Origin: Labrenzia sp. CE80
GTDB taxonomy: Bacteria > Pseudomonadota > Alphaproteobacteria > Rhizobiales > Stappiaceae
NCBI RefSeq assembly: GCF_009650605.1
Contig: NZ_WAJT01000001.1
Coordinates: forward strand, 1,364,001 to 1,428,000
Direction: 5' to 3'
DNA length: 64,000 bases
Both the position numbers and the translations under genes were made by a program. This document shows, piece after piece, positions 17,914 through 26,870 of the stretch; position 1 is the stretch's first letter, and each line of letters opens with the position of its first letter. The notes below the pieces were generated by a model, which saw only the letters and a list, made by a program, of their open reading frames with translations, was not told where the DNA came from and did not search any database.

Positions 17914-19059
17914 TTATCCCCGGATGGATGGATGCCAGAATGTGACGGCCCGTTCGGCCAGCGCGATGAGGCCGTAAAACAGCGATCCAGCGAGCGCGGC
18001 CACTGCGATTTCCGCCCAGACCATATCCACGTTCATCCGGCCAACTTCGGTCGATATCCTGAAGCCCATTCCCACGATAGGGGTGCCGAAGAACTCAGCG
18101 ACGATGGCGCCGATGAGAGCCAGTGTGGAATTGATCTTCAGCGCGTTGAAAATGAAGGGCATCGCCATCGGCAGACGCAGCTTGAACAGGGTCTGCCAAT
18201 AGTTGGCAGCATAGGTGCGCATGAGGTCGCGTTGCATCGTATCGCTGGCAGCCAGGCCGGAGACAGTGTTCACCAGCATTGGAAAGAACGTCATGATGAT
18301 GACGACCGCTGCCTTGGAGGGCCAGTCAAAGCCGAACCACATGACCATGATTGGAGCAACGCCGATAATGGGCAGCGCCGAGACGAGATTGCCGACTGGA
18401 AGCAAGCCCCGCCGAAGGAACGGCACACGGTCGACCAGGATGGCGATGATGAAACCTGCACCGCAGCCCATGACGTAGCCGATTAGAACGGCCTTCATGA
18501 AGGTCTGCTGGAAGTCCGCCCAAAGGATCGGGACAGAGGTGGTGAGGCGAAGCCAGATCTCGGACGGAGCCGGAAGAAGGACCTTGGGAACGCCTGCACC
18601 GGTTACGATCAACTGCCACAGGACAAGGATTGTAGCGCCGAAAAGTGCTGGAATGGCCAAGTCGATGAGGCGGTTTATGAGACGGGGCATGCCGTTCCAG
18701 TGCGCCAGCCGCTCGATAAAGAGCCAGGCAGCTGCCCAGGTTGCTGCGGTCAAGGCCCAGAACCCAAGCGCGGCATCGCCGACGTGCCTGCTTGCCGTGT
18801 CGATCAAGAGCCATGCAGCGGCAGCCGCCACGAGCCCCAGGATCAGATCGCCAAACTGGTTGCGCATGAATCCAAGCTCATAGCGAACGCCGAGGATCGC
18901 GAGAAGGACCAGACATACCGCAAGTCTTGGCACTTCAGTGATTGCGAAATCAGGGCTGAAGACGGGACTGAACAGCGCGATCGCGGCCATGGCGATGATG
19001 AACCAGGCGAGAAGAGCAGGAATATCAAACCTGCGTTTAGTTGAGACAGTCGTGCTCAT
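17914..19059 (-). CDS. ABC transporter permease (NitT/TauT/SsuC type), N-terminally extended
   Basis: Inner-membrane permease of 381 residues. The C-terminal ~220 residues form the BPD_transp_1 fold with the ATPase-contact EAA loop around YWQTLFKLRLPMAMPFIFNA. The first ~150 residues add about four extra hydrophobic segments (for example PRLAVCLVLLAILGVRY and ALGFWALTAATWAAAW), more than the usual ~250-residue members have. It overlaps the other permease by ATGA and is the last gene of the operon. Substrate is not determinable from sequence; the operon suggests a pyrimidine, hydantoin or a breakdown product (inference). Confidence 0.88.
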   Translation of the reverse strand: MSTTVSTKRRFDIPALLAWFIIAMAAIALFSPVFSPDFAITEVPRLAVCLVLLAILGVRYELGFMRNQFGDLILGLVAAAAAWLLIDTASRHVGDAALGFWALTAATWAAAWLFIERLAHWNGMPRLINRLIDLAIPALFGATILVLWQLIVTGAGVPKVLLPAPSEIWLRLTTSVPILWADFQQTFMKAVLIGYVMGCGAGFIIAILVDRVPFLRRGLLPVGNLVSALPIIGVAPIMVMWFGFDWPSKAAVVIIMTFFPMLVNTVSGLAASDTMQRDLMRTYAANYWQTLFKLRLPMAMPFIFNALKINSTLALIGAIVAEFFGTPIVGMGFRISTEVGRMNVDMVWAEIAVAALAGSLFYGLIALAERAVTFWHPSIRG

Positions 19060-19979
19060 TGTCCCATCCCCATGCGTTTCAGGGCGAGTTTCTCCATGAA
19101 CCCTATGAGGGCGACCAGAGAGCCGGCCAGGAAGGCTGCCATCAGCAGCGCGGACCAGATTTGAACAGTCTGGCCATAGTAGGATCCGGCAAGCAGGCGC
19201 GCGCCCAGACCGGCAACAGCGCCGGTGGGCAATTCTCCGACGATTGCACCAACGAGCGAGGCGGCGATGCCTATTTTCATGGATGTAAAGAGATAGGGAA
19301 CGGCGTAGGGAAAGCGCAGCTTCCAGAACGTCTGCAGCCTTGACGCACTGTAGGTGTGCATCAAGTCCAGATGAATGATCTCAGGTGAGCGCAATCCCTT
19401 CACCATGCCGACGGTGACCGGGAAGAACGACAAATAGGTCGAGATCATCGCCTTCGGCAGGAGACCGGAAATGCCTACGGCATTCAGAACCACGATGATC
19501 ATCGGTGCAATGGCCAGGATCGGAATGGTCTGTGAGGAAATCACCCAGGGCATGAGCGACTTGTCGAGCACCCGTGAATGAACGATGCCGATCGCCAGAA
19601 CGATGCCGAGCGTTGTTCCGATCAGGAAGCCCAGCAGGGTCGTGGAGAGCGTGATCCAGGTGTGATAGACGAGCGACCGCTTGGAGGTGACCTTCTTGAG
19701 TACCGTCGTCTTGTAGATCTCTTCCACCACCTGGTGCGGCGCCGGCAGGACAGGCCGCTCCTGCGCCAGCGTATCGGTCACAAGCTGAGTGAACGGTATA
19801 TCCGTTTGTTTGGCCCGCTCATAGATGCCTTGCTGAAACGGCGTGTTCAGCGCTACGGCCGCGATGTACCAGATGCCGACGATGGCCAGCAGGATCACCA
19901 GGACAGGCCCCGTGGTTCCGGTCATGAGACCCGCAAACGGATTGGTGCTGCGCGGGGAGGAGAGGGCAGTATCAGTCAT
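19056..19979 (-). CDS. ABC transporter permease (NitT/TauT/SsuC type)
   Basis: A 307-residue inner-membrane permease, companion of the one downstream. Membrane helices include VLVILLAIVGIWYIAAVAL near the N-terminus, and the EAA loop is in the region ASRLQTFWKLRFPYAVPYLF. A roughly 75-residue stretch between the first helix and the core (LPAPHQVVEEIYKTTVLK) resembles the linker typical of this class. It overlaps the ATPase gene by eight bases, giving the order ATPase-permease-permease. No substrate-binding protein is encoded nearby. Confidence 0.9.
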   Translation of the reverse strand: MTDTALSSPRSTNPFAGLMTGTTGPVLVILLAIVGIWYIAAVALNTPFQQGIYERAKQTDIPFTQLVTDTLAQERPVLPAPHQVVEEIYKTTVLKKVTSKRSLVYHTWITLSTTLLGFLIGTTLGIVLAIGIVHSRVLDKSLMPWVISSQTIPILAIAPMIIVVLNAVGISGLLPKAMISTYLSFFPVTVGMVKGLRSPEIIHLDLMHTYSASRLQTFWKLRFPYAVPYLFTSMKIGIAASLVGAIVGELPTGAVAGLGARLLAGSYYGQTVQIWSALLMAAFLAGSLVALIGFMEKLALKRMGMGQ

Positions 19980-20754
19980 CGTAGCTGTGCCCTGCCTTCA
20001 GACCTTCACGAACACGGTGAGCGATTTTCAGGAACTCAGGACTCTCGCGCATATCCAGCGTGCGGTCTCGCGGCAGATCGCTTTCAATCACGTCATAAAT
20101 CCGGCCAGGGCGCGGGCACAGCACCACGATTTTGGTGGAGAGATAGACTGCTTCCGGGATCGAGTGGGTGACGAAAACCACTGTCTTGTTGGTCTTGGCC
20201 CAAAGCTGATGAAGCTGATCATTGAGATGATCGCGCACGATTTCATCGAGCGCTCCGAACGGCTCATCCATCAAGAGCAGATCAGGCTCGACAGATAGGG
20301 CGCGCGCGATTGAAGCGCGCTGCTGCATGCCGCCGGAAAGCTGCCAGGGGAACTTCTTCTCAAAGCCGGCGAGATTGACCAGCTCCATGTTCTTGGCAAT
20401 GCGCTCTCGTTGTTCGGTTTTGGAAAGTCCCATGATTTCGAGGGGAAGGGCAATGTTCCCCGCAATGGTGCGCCAAGGATAAAGGGCCGCGGCCTGAAAG
20501 ACATAGCCATAGGCTCGCTTCAGGCGGGCCTCATGTGGCGTCAGTCCATTGACGGTGATGCTGCCGGCAGTCGGTTGTTCCAGGTCAGCGATGACGCGAA
20601 GTAGGGTGGTCTTGCCACAGCCGCTTGGGCCGATAAAGGACACGAAATCACCTTCATCGATCTGGAGATCAATGTCGGACAGGGCGTGTACCGGTCCATC
20701 ATTGGTCTGGAACGTCAGCGATAGATTGTTAGCTGAGACTACAGGTGAAGTCAT
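19972..20754 (-). CDS. ABC transporter ATP-binding protein (SsuB/TauB type)
   Basis: A 260-residue cytoplasmic ATPase that powers the two permeases. Walker A is GPSGCGKTTLL, the signature LSGGMQQRASIARAL, and Walker B LLLMDEPFGALD, followed by the switch FVTHSIPEAVYLS. These are typical of nitrate/taurine/sulfonate-type importers. It overlaps the small membrane protein gene by four bases and the first permease by eight, so the whole set is translationally coupled. Confidence 0.92.
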   Translation of the reverse strand: MTSPVVSANNLSLTFQTNDGPVHALSDIDLQIDEGDFVSFIGPSGCGKTTLLRVIADLEQPTAGSITVNGLTPHEARLKRAYGYVFQAAALYPWRTIAGNIALPLEIMGLSKTEQRERIAKNMELVNLAGFEKKFPWQLSGGMQQRASIARALSVEPDLLLMDEPFGALDEIVRDHLNDQLHQLWAKTNKTVVFVTHSIPEAVYLSTKIVVLCPRPGRIYDVIESDLPRDRTLDMRESPEFLKIAHRVREGLKAGHSYDD

Positions 20755-21239
20755 AGATTATCCGAAGTTTGGAGAGAGACATGATAGCTTAAACCGCCCA
20801 TTGCACCTGCAATCATTGCCGCGAGAACAAAGTGCCAATCCTCCGCCTCTGCGGAGCCCAGAATCGCTGCGAGCACCGAAATCGACAGTAACCCCAATCC
20901 GGCGCCTGCCGATATTCGATTGCCCTTGCCTTTGATTTCAATTCCAGGGGCTACCCGGCTCGCAAATTCAAAGATCAGTAAAAAAGACAAGAGCAACACC
21001 GGATAGGTAGCGAATGCGGCTGTCCCGAACAGAACAACGGAGAACAGGAAGTTATCCAACATGTCCGGTTCCGCGGGCGTGTCGAAGAAAGGTTTCAGCG
21101 AGATGGTTGAAATCAGAATGATATAGGCGGTCAGCATGGCCCATCCGGCACCAAGCCCAAGTGCGATTGAGCGGACGGACAGCCGTTCGAATAGTCTCGG
21201 TTTGGAAATTTCGAACGGCTGTTCGTCCGTCAAAGTCAC
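20751..21239 (-). CDS. Small four-helix membrane protein of unknown function
   Basis: A 162-residue protein with four probable membrane helices: near residues 25-47 (ALGLGAGWAMLTAYIILIST), 62-90, 108-126 and 134-155. No domain is recognised. It overlaps both dihydropyrimidinase (ATGA at 21236-21239) and the ATPase gene, so it is made with them. The placement suggests an accessory transporter subunit, or part of the same uptake route (inference); there is no direct sign of function. Confidence 0.7.
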   Translation of the reverse strand: MTLTDEQPFEISKPRLFERLSVRSIALGLGAGWAMLTAYIILISTISLKPFFDTPAEPDMLDNFLFSVVLFGTAAFATYPVLLLSFLLIFEFASRVAPGIEIKGKGNRISAGAGLGLLSISVLAAILGSAEAEDWHFVLAAMIAGAMGGLSYHVSLQTSDNL

Positions 21240-22693
21240 ACTCCGCTGGCCGGAATGCCGGTGCGTTCGACCTTGCGAGGGTTGGTGAGCTCCTTCCAGG
21301 TGCTGAGCGCCTTGCTGACAGCAGGGTAGGGCTCGCGCTTGACGAATTTGCCGTGGCCCTGTTCGGACTTCATCGTTCCATCTTCCACGGCGACCTTGCC
21401 GCGGGTCAAGGTGTAGCGCGGCAGGCCCTTCACGGTTTTGCCTTCAAACACGTTGTAATCGATGGCCGACTGCTGAGTGCTGGCAGAGATGGTCTTGGAC
21501 TTTTCCGGATCCCAGACCACCAGATCCGCGTCTGCACCGACGAGCACGGCGCCTTTCTTAGGATAGACATTCAGGATCTTGGCGATGTTTGTTGAGGTAA
21601 CGGCCACGAATTCGTTCATGGTCAGGCGGCCCGTGTTGACGCCATGGGTCCAAAGCATAGGAAGACGATCCTCAAGACCTCCAGTGCCATTCGGAATCTT
21701 GGTGAAGTCACCAACGCCATAACGCTTCTGGTCTGTGGTGAAGGCGCAGTGGTCAGTTGCCACCACCTGCAAGGAACCGCTCGCCAAGCCAGCCCATAGG
21801 CTGTCCTGATGTTGTTTGTTGCGGAAGGGAGGCGACATCACGCGGCGCGCGGCATGATCCCAGTCCTTGTCGAAATATTCGCTTTCATCCAGCGTCAGGT
21901 GCTGGATCAGAGGCTCGCCGTAGACGCGCTTACCGGCCTGGCGGGCCCGGCGGATGGCTTCGTGGCTCTCCTCACAAGACGTGTGCACCACATAAAGCGG
22001 AACACCGGCCATATCGGCGATCATGATGGCGCGATTGGTGGCTTCGCCTTCAACCTGCGGAGGGCGCGAGTAGGCATGCGCTTCCGGGCCGTTGTTGCCT
22101 TCTGCCAGAAGCTGAGCGGAGAGGTCAGCGACAACGTCACCGTTTTCAGCATGTACCAACGGCATGGCGCCAAGAGCCGCGCAGCGCTTGAAGGACGCGT
22201 ACATCTCGTCGTCCTGCACCATCAGGGCGCCCTTGTAGGCCATGAAGTGCTTGAAGGTGTTGATCCCCTTTTCCTTGACCACGGTCTCCATCTCGTTGAA
22301 GACCTGCTCACCCCACCAGGTGATCGCCATGTGGAAGGAATAGTCGCAATGGGCCATGGTGGACTTGTTGTCCCAGGCCTGAATGGCTTCCAGCAGCGAT
22401 TGGTTTGGCGCCGGCAAGCAGAAGTCGACCAACATGGTCGTGCCTCCAGCCAGAGCGGCCCGTGTGCCACTGTCGAAGTCGTCAGCGGAGAACGTGCCCA
22501 TGAAGGGCATTTCCATGTGGGTATGCGGATCGACGCCGCCCGGCATGATGTAGCAGCCGGTCGCATCCAGAGTTTCGTCGCCTGACAGGTTCGGCCCGAT
22601 CTCGACGATCTTGCCTCCATCCACCTTCACATCCGCCACATAGGTCAGATCGGCGGTAACAACCGTACCGCCCTTGATCACCTTCGATGCCAT
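21236..22693 (-). CDS. hydA: Dihydropyrimidinase / D-hydantoinase
   Basis: Binuclear zinc amidohydrolase opening the ring of 5,6-dihydrouracil or dihydrothymine to N-carbamoyl-beta-amino acids. The 485-residue protein has the metal pair PHTHMEM near residue 60, the carboxylated lysine in FKHFMAYKG near residue 150, the histidines in PLVHAENGD and VVHTSCEE, and the metal aspartate in VATDHCAFTT. Length and motifs match dihydropyrimidinases better than allantoinases. It works before the carbamoyl amidohydrolase encoded just upstream. A 93-base gap precedes it. Confidence 0.93.
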   Translation of the reverse strand: MASKVIKGGTVVTADLTYVADVKVDGGKIVEIGPNLSGDETLDATGCYIMPGGVDPHTHMEMPFMGTFSADDFDSGTRAALAGGTTMLVDFCLPAPNQSLLEAIQAWDNKSTMAHCDYSFHMAITWWGEQVFNEMETVVKEKGINTFKHFMAYKGALMVQDDEMYASFKRCAALGAMPLVHAENGDVVADLSAQLLAEGNNGPEAHAYSRPPQVEGEATNRAIMIADMAGVPLYVVHTSCEESHEAIRRARQAGKRVYGEPLIQHLTLDESEYFDKDWDHAARRVMSPPFRNKQHQDSLWAGLASGSLQVVATDHCAFTTDQKRYGVGDFTKIPNGTGGLEDRLPMLWTHGVNTGRLTMNEFVAVTSTNIAKILNVYPKKGAVLVGADADLVVWDPEKSKTISASTQQSAIDYNVFEGKTVKGLPRYTLTRGKVAVEDGTMKSEQGHGKFVKREPYPAVSKALSTWKELTNPRKVERTGIPASGV

Positions 22694-22786
22694 TGCTGTT
22701 CCCCTTTAAAATCGTCGCGCTCTGTTCTTTGTAAAGTCCCAGCTCAAGGCCGGGACGGCGTGGGCTGGATCTATAGAACGATCAAC

Positions 22787-24043
22787 TCACTCAACAATTT
22801 CCGCCGTCTCGACGACAGCATGGAACAGCACGTCCGCGCCCGCGGTGGCCCATTCCTTCGAGATCTCTTCCGCTTCGTTGTGCGACAGGCCATCGACACA
22901 TGGGCACATGATCATGGCAGTCGGCGCGACCTTGTTGATCCAGCAGGCGTCGTGGCCCGCGCCAGAGATGATGTCCTGATGGGAATACCCGAGGCGCTCT
23001 GCAGCGGACCGAATGGCCGTGACACAGCCTGCATCGAATGTGACCGGGTCAAAGTGACCCGCTTCCTCGATTTCAACGCTGAGACCCAGCTCTTCGGCAA
23101 TCTTCGGGGCCTTTGCCTCGAATTCGACCTTCATGCCATCGAGGGTCGCTTGGTTGGGTGAGCGGAAGTCCACCGTGAACACAACCTTGCCTGGAATGAC
23201 ATTGCGTGAATTCGGATAGACATCGCAATGACCTATGGCACCAACGGCCGCTGGCTGGTGTTGCATTGCAATCTCGTGAACAAGCTCGGTCATGCGGGCC
23301 ATGCCGAGGCCAGCGTTCCGGCGCATGGGCATGGGCGTCGAGCCCGTGTGGCTGTCGCGCCCAGTGACAGTAACCTGAAGCCACCAGAGACCTTGGCCGT
23401 GGGTGACGACACCGATGTCCTTGCCTTCAGCTTCAAGGATCGGTCCCTGCTCGATGTGCAGTTCGAACATGGCATGGATCTTGTCGGCGCGCGCGCCCAC
23501 TTCCTCGTCGCCGACCCAGCCGATGCGCTTCAGCTCATCGCCGAAGGTCTTGCCTTCCGCGTCCTCCTTGCCGTAGGCCCAATCCTGCGTGTGGATACCG
23601 GCGAAAACGCCCGAGGCCAACATGGCGGGTGCGAAGCGTGTGCCTTCCTCGTTGCTCCAATTGGTGACAACGATGGGATGCTTGGTCTTGATGCCGAGGT
23701 CGTTCATGGTGCGCACGACCTCGAGGCCGCCTAGGACGCCCAGCACGCCATCGTATTTGCCACCTGTTGGCTGCGTATCCAGATGCGAGCCCATATAGAC
23801 GGGCAGCGCATCCGGATCTGTGCCGGGACGGGTCATGAACATGTTGCCCATGGTGTCTACACCCATGGTCATGCCAGCATCTTCACACCACTTTTGGAAC
23901 AGCTTGCGGCCTTCTGCATCGGCGTCGGTCAGCGTCTGGCGGTTGTTGCCACCAGCAACACCCGGGCCGATCTTGGCCATGTCCATCAGGCTGTCCCAGA
24001 GCCGATCACCGTTGATCCGAAGGTTCTCACCCGCAGCTGCCAT
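22787..24043 (-). CDS. N-carbamoyl amino acid hydrolase (beta-ureidopropionase type, M20 family)
   Basis: Zn/Mn-dependent amidase of the AtzC/HyuC/AllC group. The 418-residue protein has metal-site motifs GSHLDTQPTGGKYDG near residue 84, NEEGTRFAPAM near 131, HIEQGPILE near 197 and SGAGHDACW near 360. These are shared by N-carbamoyl-beta-alanine amidohydrolase, L-carbamoylase and allantoate amidohydrolase. Next to dihydropyrimidinase and a beta-alanine-type transaminase, hydrolysis of N-carbamoyl-beta-alanine is the likeliest activity (inference). Twelve bases separate it from the cupin gene. Confidence 0.9.
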   Translation of the reverse strand: MAAAGENLRINGDRLWDSLMDMAKIGPGVAGGNNRQTLTDADAEGRKLFQKWCEDAGMTMGVDTMGNMFMTRPGTDPDALPVYMGSHLDTQPTGGKYDGVLGVLGGLEVVRTMNDLGIKTKHPIVVTNWSNEEGTRFAPAMLASGVFAGIHTQDWAYGKEDAEGKTFGDELKRIGWVGDEEVGARADKIHAMFELHIEQGPILEAEGKDIGVVTHGQGLWWLQVTVTGRDSHTGSTPMPMRRNAGLGMARMTELVHEIAMQHQPAAVGAIGHCDVYPNSRNVIPGKVVFTVDFRSPNQATLDGMKVEFEAKAPKIAEELGLSVEIEEAGHFDPVTFDAGCVTAIRSAAERLGYSHQDIISGAGHDACWINKVAPTAMIMCPCVDGLSHNEAEEISKEWATAGADVLFHAVVETAEIVE

Positions 24044-24054
24044 TTTGTTATCTC

Positions 24055-24342
24055 CTACTTCAACTCTGTTTCGACAAACGACATCACCGCCGTTCCGCCA
24101 TTGATGACATTGTGTTCGACGCCTTCGTCGCGCCGATAGACTGTTCCGGCCGGGATCAGCACCTCATTCGTTTCACCATCCGGCAACTCAAGCACCATTT
24201 GGCACTCGGTCAGCGTCGTGATGACATAGTCCATGCCGTGACGATGCCAGCCCGTCTCGGCACCCGGTTCAAAGTCAAACCGCGTCACCCGTACACGGGC
24301 ATCATCAATCAGCATTTCCGCGGTCGCTGCAGGTCGGGTCAT
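24055..24342 (-). CDS. Small cupin-domain protein
   Basis: A 95-residue single cupin. The first cupin motif is visible as GWHRHGMDYVI (metal ligands H-H and possibly D/E), the second as GVEHNVINGG. Proteins like this accompany pyrimidine and ureide catabolic operons, but the reaction is unknown. It lies between the transaminase and the carbamoyl hydrolase, same strand, suggesting a role in handling a pathway intermediate or a regulatory ligand (inference). Confidence 0.8.
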   Translation of the reverse strand: MTRPAATAEMLIDDARVRVTRFDFEPGAETGWHRHGMDYVITTLTECQMVLELPDGETNEVLIPAGTVYRRDEGVEHNVINGGTAVMSFVETELK

Positions 24343-24408
24343 GATCGTCTTTCCTCATTCAGGCGTCGGAAGATGCCATTCCAACCGGCCTTTTTCCTGC
24401 AGACAAGG

Positions 24409-24444
24409 AGACAGGTCGAACAATTTAGCTGGCCAGACCTGTCT
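24409..24444 (-). promoter_or_regulatory. Intercistronic hairpin between transaminase and cupin genes
   Basis: AGACAGGTC (24409-24417) and GACCTGTCT (24436-24444) form a perfect 9-base-pair stem with an 18-base loop; an outer GGA/TCC pairing extends it after a one-base bulge. No T tract follows on the minus strand, so it looks like an RNA-stability or partial-termination element rather than a full terminator. Confidence 0.4.
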
Positions 24445-24457
24445 TCCTTGCTTGTCT

Positions 24458-25786
24458 CTAGTCGATGGCGTTCAAGACTGACCGCAGCGTGCCGAACAGC
24501 TCGTCGATCTGGGCTTCGGAAATGATCAGCGGCGGCGACAGGGCGATGATGTCTCCGGTGGTGCGGATCAGAAGGTTGTCGTCATAGGCCTTCAGGAAAG
24601 CGGAGAAGGCGCGCTTGGTAGGTTCTCCTGCAATCGGCTCGAGCTCGATCGCCCCGATCAGGCCGAGATTGCGGATGTCGATGACGTGCGGGCAATCCTT
24701 GAGAGAGTGCAGGCCGTCTTCCCAATATTGCGCAAGGCTTGCGGCGCGGGTCAGAAGTCCTTCTTCCTCATATGTATCCAGTGTCGCGAGTGCCGCGGCA
24801 CAGGCAACCGGATGGCCAGAGTAGGTGTAGCCATGGAAGAGCTCGATCAGATGGTCGGGACCATCCATGAAGGCGTCATAGATCTTCTTGGCACAGAAAA
24901 CAGCGCCCATTGGAATGACACCGCTGGTGATGCCCTTCGCGGTGGTTACGAGATCGGGCACCACATCGAAGTAGTCGACTGCGAAAGGCGTGCCCAGGCG
25001 GCCAAAGCCGGTGATGACTTCGTCGAAGATGAGAAGGATGCCGTGCTGGTCGCAGATTTCGCGCAGGCGCTTGAGATAGCCGAGCGGCGGGATCAGAACG
25101 CCGGTTGATCCGGCGACCGGCTCGACGATCACGGCAGCAATGGTGGATGCGTCGTGGAGCTGAACCAAGCGGATCAGCTCTTCCGCATATTCGACGCCGT
25201 TCTTCGGCTCTCCCCGGGAAAACGCGTTCCGGCTCAGGTCATGGGTATGCGGCAGGTGGTCGATACCGTTCAGCATGTTGCCGAACTGCTTACGGTTGGC
25301 AACGATGCCGCCCACGGAGATGCCGCCGAAGCCGGTTCCGTGATAGCCGCGTTCGCGGCCAATGAAACGTGTGCGCGTTCCCTGACCAATCGAGCGCTGG
25401 TAGCCAAGCGCGATCTTGAGTGCCGTATCAACGCTTTCCGAACCAGAGTTGGTGAAGAAAACATGGTCCAGCGGAGAGGGCATCATGGCTGCCAGACGGG
25501 CGGCCAGCTCAAAGGCTTTTGGGTGCCCCATCTGGAACGCCGGCGCATAGTCCATTTCAGCGATCTGCTTCTGGACCGCTTCAACGATCTTTGGGCGACC
25601 ATGACCTGCGTTGCAGCACCAAAGACCTGCCGTTCCGTCTAGAACCTGGCGGCCATCGCTGGTGGTGTAATGCATGTCCTTCGCGCCGACGAACATGCGC
25701 GGGTTCTGCTTGAACTGCCTGTTCGCCGTATAGGGCATCCAGAAGGCTTCGAGATTGTTGGTCGCGTTTGAAGCCGAACTCGACAT
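24458..25786 (-). CDS. Class III aminotransferase, probable beta-alanine-pyruvate transaminase
   Basis: A 442-residue PLP enzyme (fold type I). The catalytic lysine lies in VTTAKGITSGVIPMGAV near residue 285, the PLP aspartate motif in LLIFDEVITGFGRLG, and the phosphate-binding region includes FTNSGSESVDTALKIA. The N-terminal LEAFWMPYTANRQFK is characteristic of omega-amino-acid-pyruvate transaminases. In this operon it would convert beta-alanine to malonate semialdehyde, the last step of reductive pyrimidine breakdown (inference from context). It is the first gene of the minus-strand operon and divergent from the RutR-like genes. Confidence 0.88.
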   Translation of the reverse strand: MSSSASNATNNLEAFWMPYTANRQFKQNPRMFVGAKDMHYTTSDGRQVLDGTAGLWCCNAGHGRPKIVEAVQKQIAEMDYAPAFQMGHPKAFELAARLAAMMPSPLDHVFFTNSGSESVDTALKIALGYQRSIGQGTRTRFIGRERGYHGTGFGGISVGGIVANRKQFGNMLNGIDHLPHTHDLSRNAFSRGEPKNGVEYAEELIRLVQLHDASTIAAVIVEPVAGSTGVLIPPLGYLKRLREICDQHGILLIFDEVITGFGRLGTPFAVDYFDVVPDLVTTAKGITSGVIPMGAVFCAKKIYDAFMDGPDHLIELFHGYTYSGHPVACAAALATLDTYEEEGLLTRAASLAQYWEDGLHSLKDCPHVIDIRNLGLIGAIELEPIAGEPTKRAFSAFLKAYDDNLLIRTTGDIIALSPPLIISEAQIDELFGTLRSVLNAID

Positions 25787-26109
25787 ACGTCCTCCTTGCG
25801 GCGCCTTTTCCGGGAGCGCCGACTGTGCTGGTTATTCCTGGCTCGGAGGGGAGGCGCCTTGGGGATGCCGGGCAGGGCGTTGAAAAGCGCGCCCGGCTTA
25901 AGGCGCCAGGACCACCGTCCGGGCTGTTCCCACTTTGACCCTTCTTGCAAGCTGCGTCAGCTCTTTTTGAAGGGTCGGTCTTGTTTCTCTGGATCGGTGC
26001 CCGTTTGCAGGCTACCGGGGCCACTCGGCCCATTATGTTTGTCTCGCGGCTTCGGGTTTCTTGCCGTTGGCCGCCATGGTTGCTACCCATGGGGAACAGT
26101 TTTGAAAAC

Positions 26110-26125
26110 CTGACCGTTTGGTCAA
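26110..26125. promoter_or_regulatory. RutR-type operator 1
   Basis: CTGACCGTTTGGTCAA matches the E. coli RutR consensus TTGACCANNTGGTCAA at 12 of the 14 defined positions. It lies 74 bases before the first regulator gene. It is the reverse complement of operator 2 at 15 of 16 positions; the centres are 33 bases apart, about three helical turns. Confidence 0.75.
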
Positions 26126-26142
26126 GTGAACGTTATGAAGAC

Positions 26143-26158
26143 TTGACCAAACGGTCAA
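26143..26158. promoter_or_regulatory. RutR-type operator 2
   Basis: TTGACCAAACGGTCAA matches the RutR consensus at 13 of 14 defined positions (one T to C change). It ends 40 bases before the ATG of the first regulator, a position expected for autorepression, and overlaps the putative -35 of the divergent catabolic promoter. Confidence 0.78.
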
Positions 26159-26198
26159 GATGATAATTCAATCGGCATGATGAATTTCTAACCAGTGG

Positions 26199-26870
26199 AT
26201 GCCAGTGTCCAAGACGACAACAAAAAGCGCAACCCGCGCCGAGAACGAGCGGCTGATCCTAGAAGCGGCGGAAAGCGTTTTCGCCGAGTACGGTTTCAAA
26301 GGGGCAACCACCGGGATGATTGCTGATCATGCCGGACTGCCGAAGGCCAATCTTCATTACTATTTTCCGACGAAACTGGCTCTCTATCGGCAGGTGGTGG
26401 AGAACATCTTCCGGATCTGGCTCGAAGCGGCCAACACATTCGATGATTGCGACGATCCGGAGGAAGCCCTGACACGCTATATCAATGCCAAGATGGATAT
26501 ATCGCGGTCCCATCCGATGGGATCCAAAGTCTGGGCCAATGAAATTCTGCACAAGGCTCCTGTGATTCAGGACTATCTTGAGACGACGCTGGGGGAGTGG
26601 ACAAACACCCGGATTGCGGTGATTGAACGCTGGATCGCGCAAGGCAAGATGGCGCCGATTGACCCCCGTGGATTGCTTTACATGATCTGGGCAACGACTC
26701 AGCATTATGCAGACTTCAATCACCAGATTGACACTCTTAACGACGGCAAACCCCTGAGTGATCAGCAGTTTGCCAAGGCCAAGCAGACCGTGGTTTCGGT
26801 CATTCTGGCTGGGGTCGGCATCCGGCCCGCGAGACTTGTGGTGGACGATGCGATTGGGGAAGGGGCATGA
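26199..26870 (+). CDS. RutR-like TetR-family regulator, copy 1
   Basis: A 223-residue repressor. The N-terminal HTH region LILEAAESVFAEYGFKGATT ... IADHAGLPKANLHYYFPTK is typical TetR; the C-terminal ligand domain carries YMIWATTQHYADFNHQI, matching the YcdC/RutR-type domain, which senses uracil or thymine in E. coli. Two RutR-type operators lie directly upstream. It overlaps copy 2 by ATGA. A role in controlling the divergent pyrimidine operon is strongly suggested by context. Confidence 0.9.
   Translation: MPVSKTTTKSATRAENERLILEAAESVFAEYGFKGATTGMIADHAGLPKANLHYYFPTKLALYRQVVENIFRIWLEAANTFDDCDDPEEALTRYINAKMDISRSHPMGSKVWANEILHKAPVIQDYLETTLGEWTNTRIAVIERWIAQGKMAPIDPRGLLYMIWATTQHYADFNHQIDTLNDGKPLSDQQFAKAKQTVVSVILAGVGIRPARLVVDDAIGEGA

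Larger units (their letters stand above)
25787..26198. other. Divergent control region of the pyrimidine operon
   Basis: This 412-base gene-free stretch separates the catabolic operon from the tandem regulators. Its left 300 bases are GC-rich with no structure I could identify; the right 100 bases turn AT-richer and contain two RutR-type operators. On the minus strand TTGACC (within the second operator) lies 17 bases from TAACGT, a possible sigma70 promoter for the catabolic operon that would be covered by both operators. Confidence 0.6.

Noticed and set aside
21809..22585. Plus-strand frame of 258 codons
   Set aside because: Opposite dihydropyrimidinase; no family motif.
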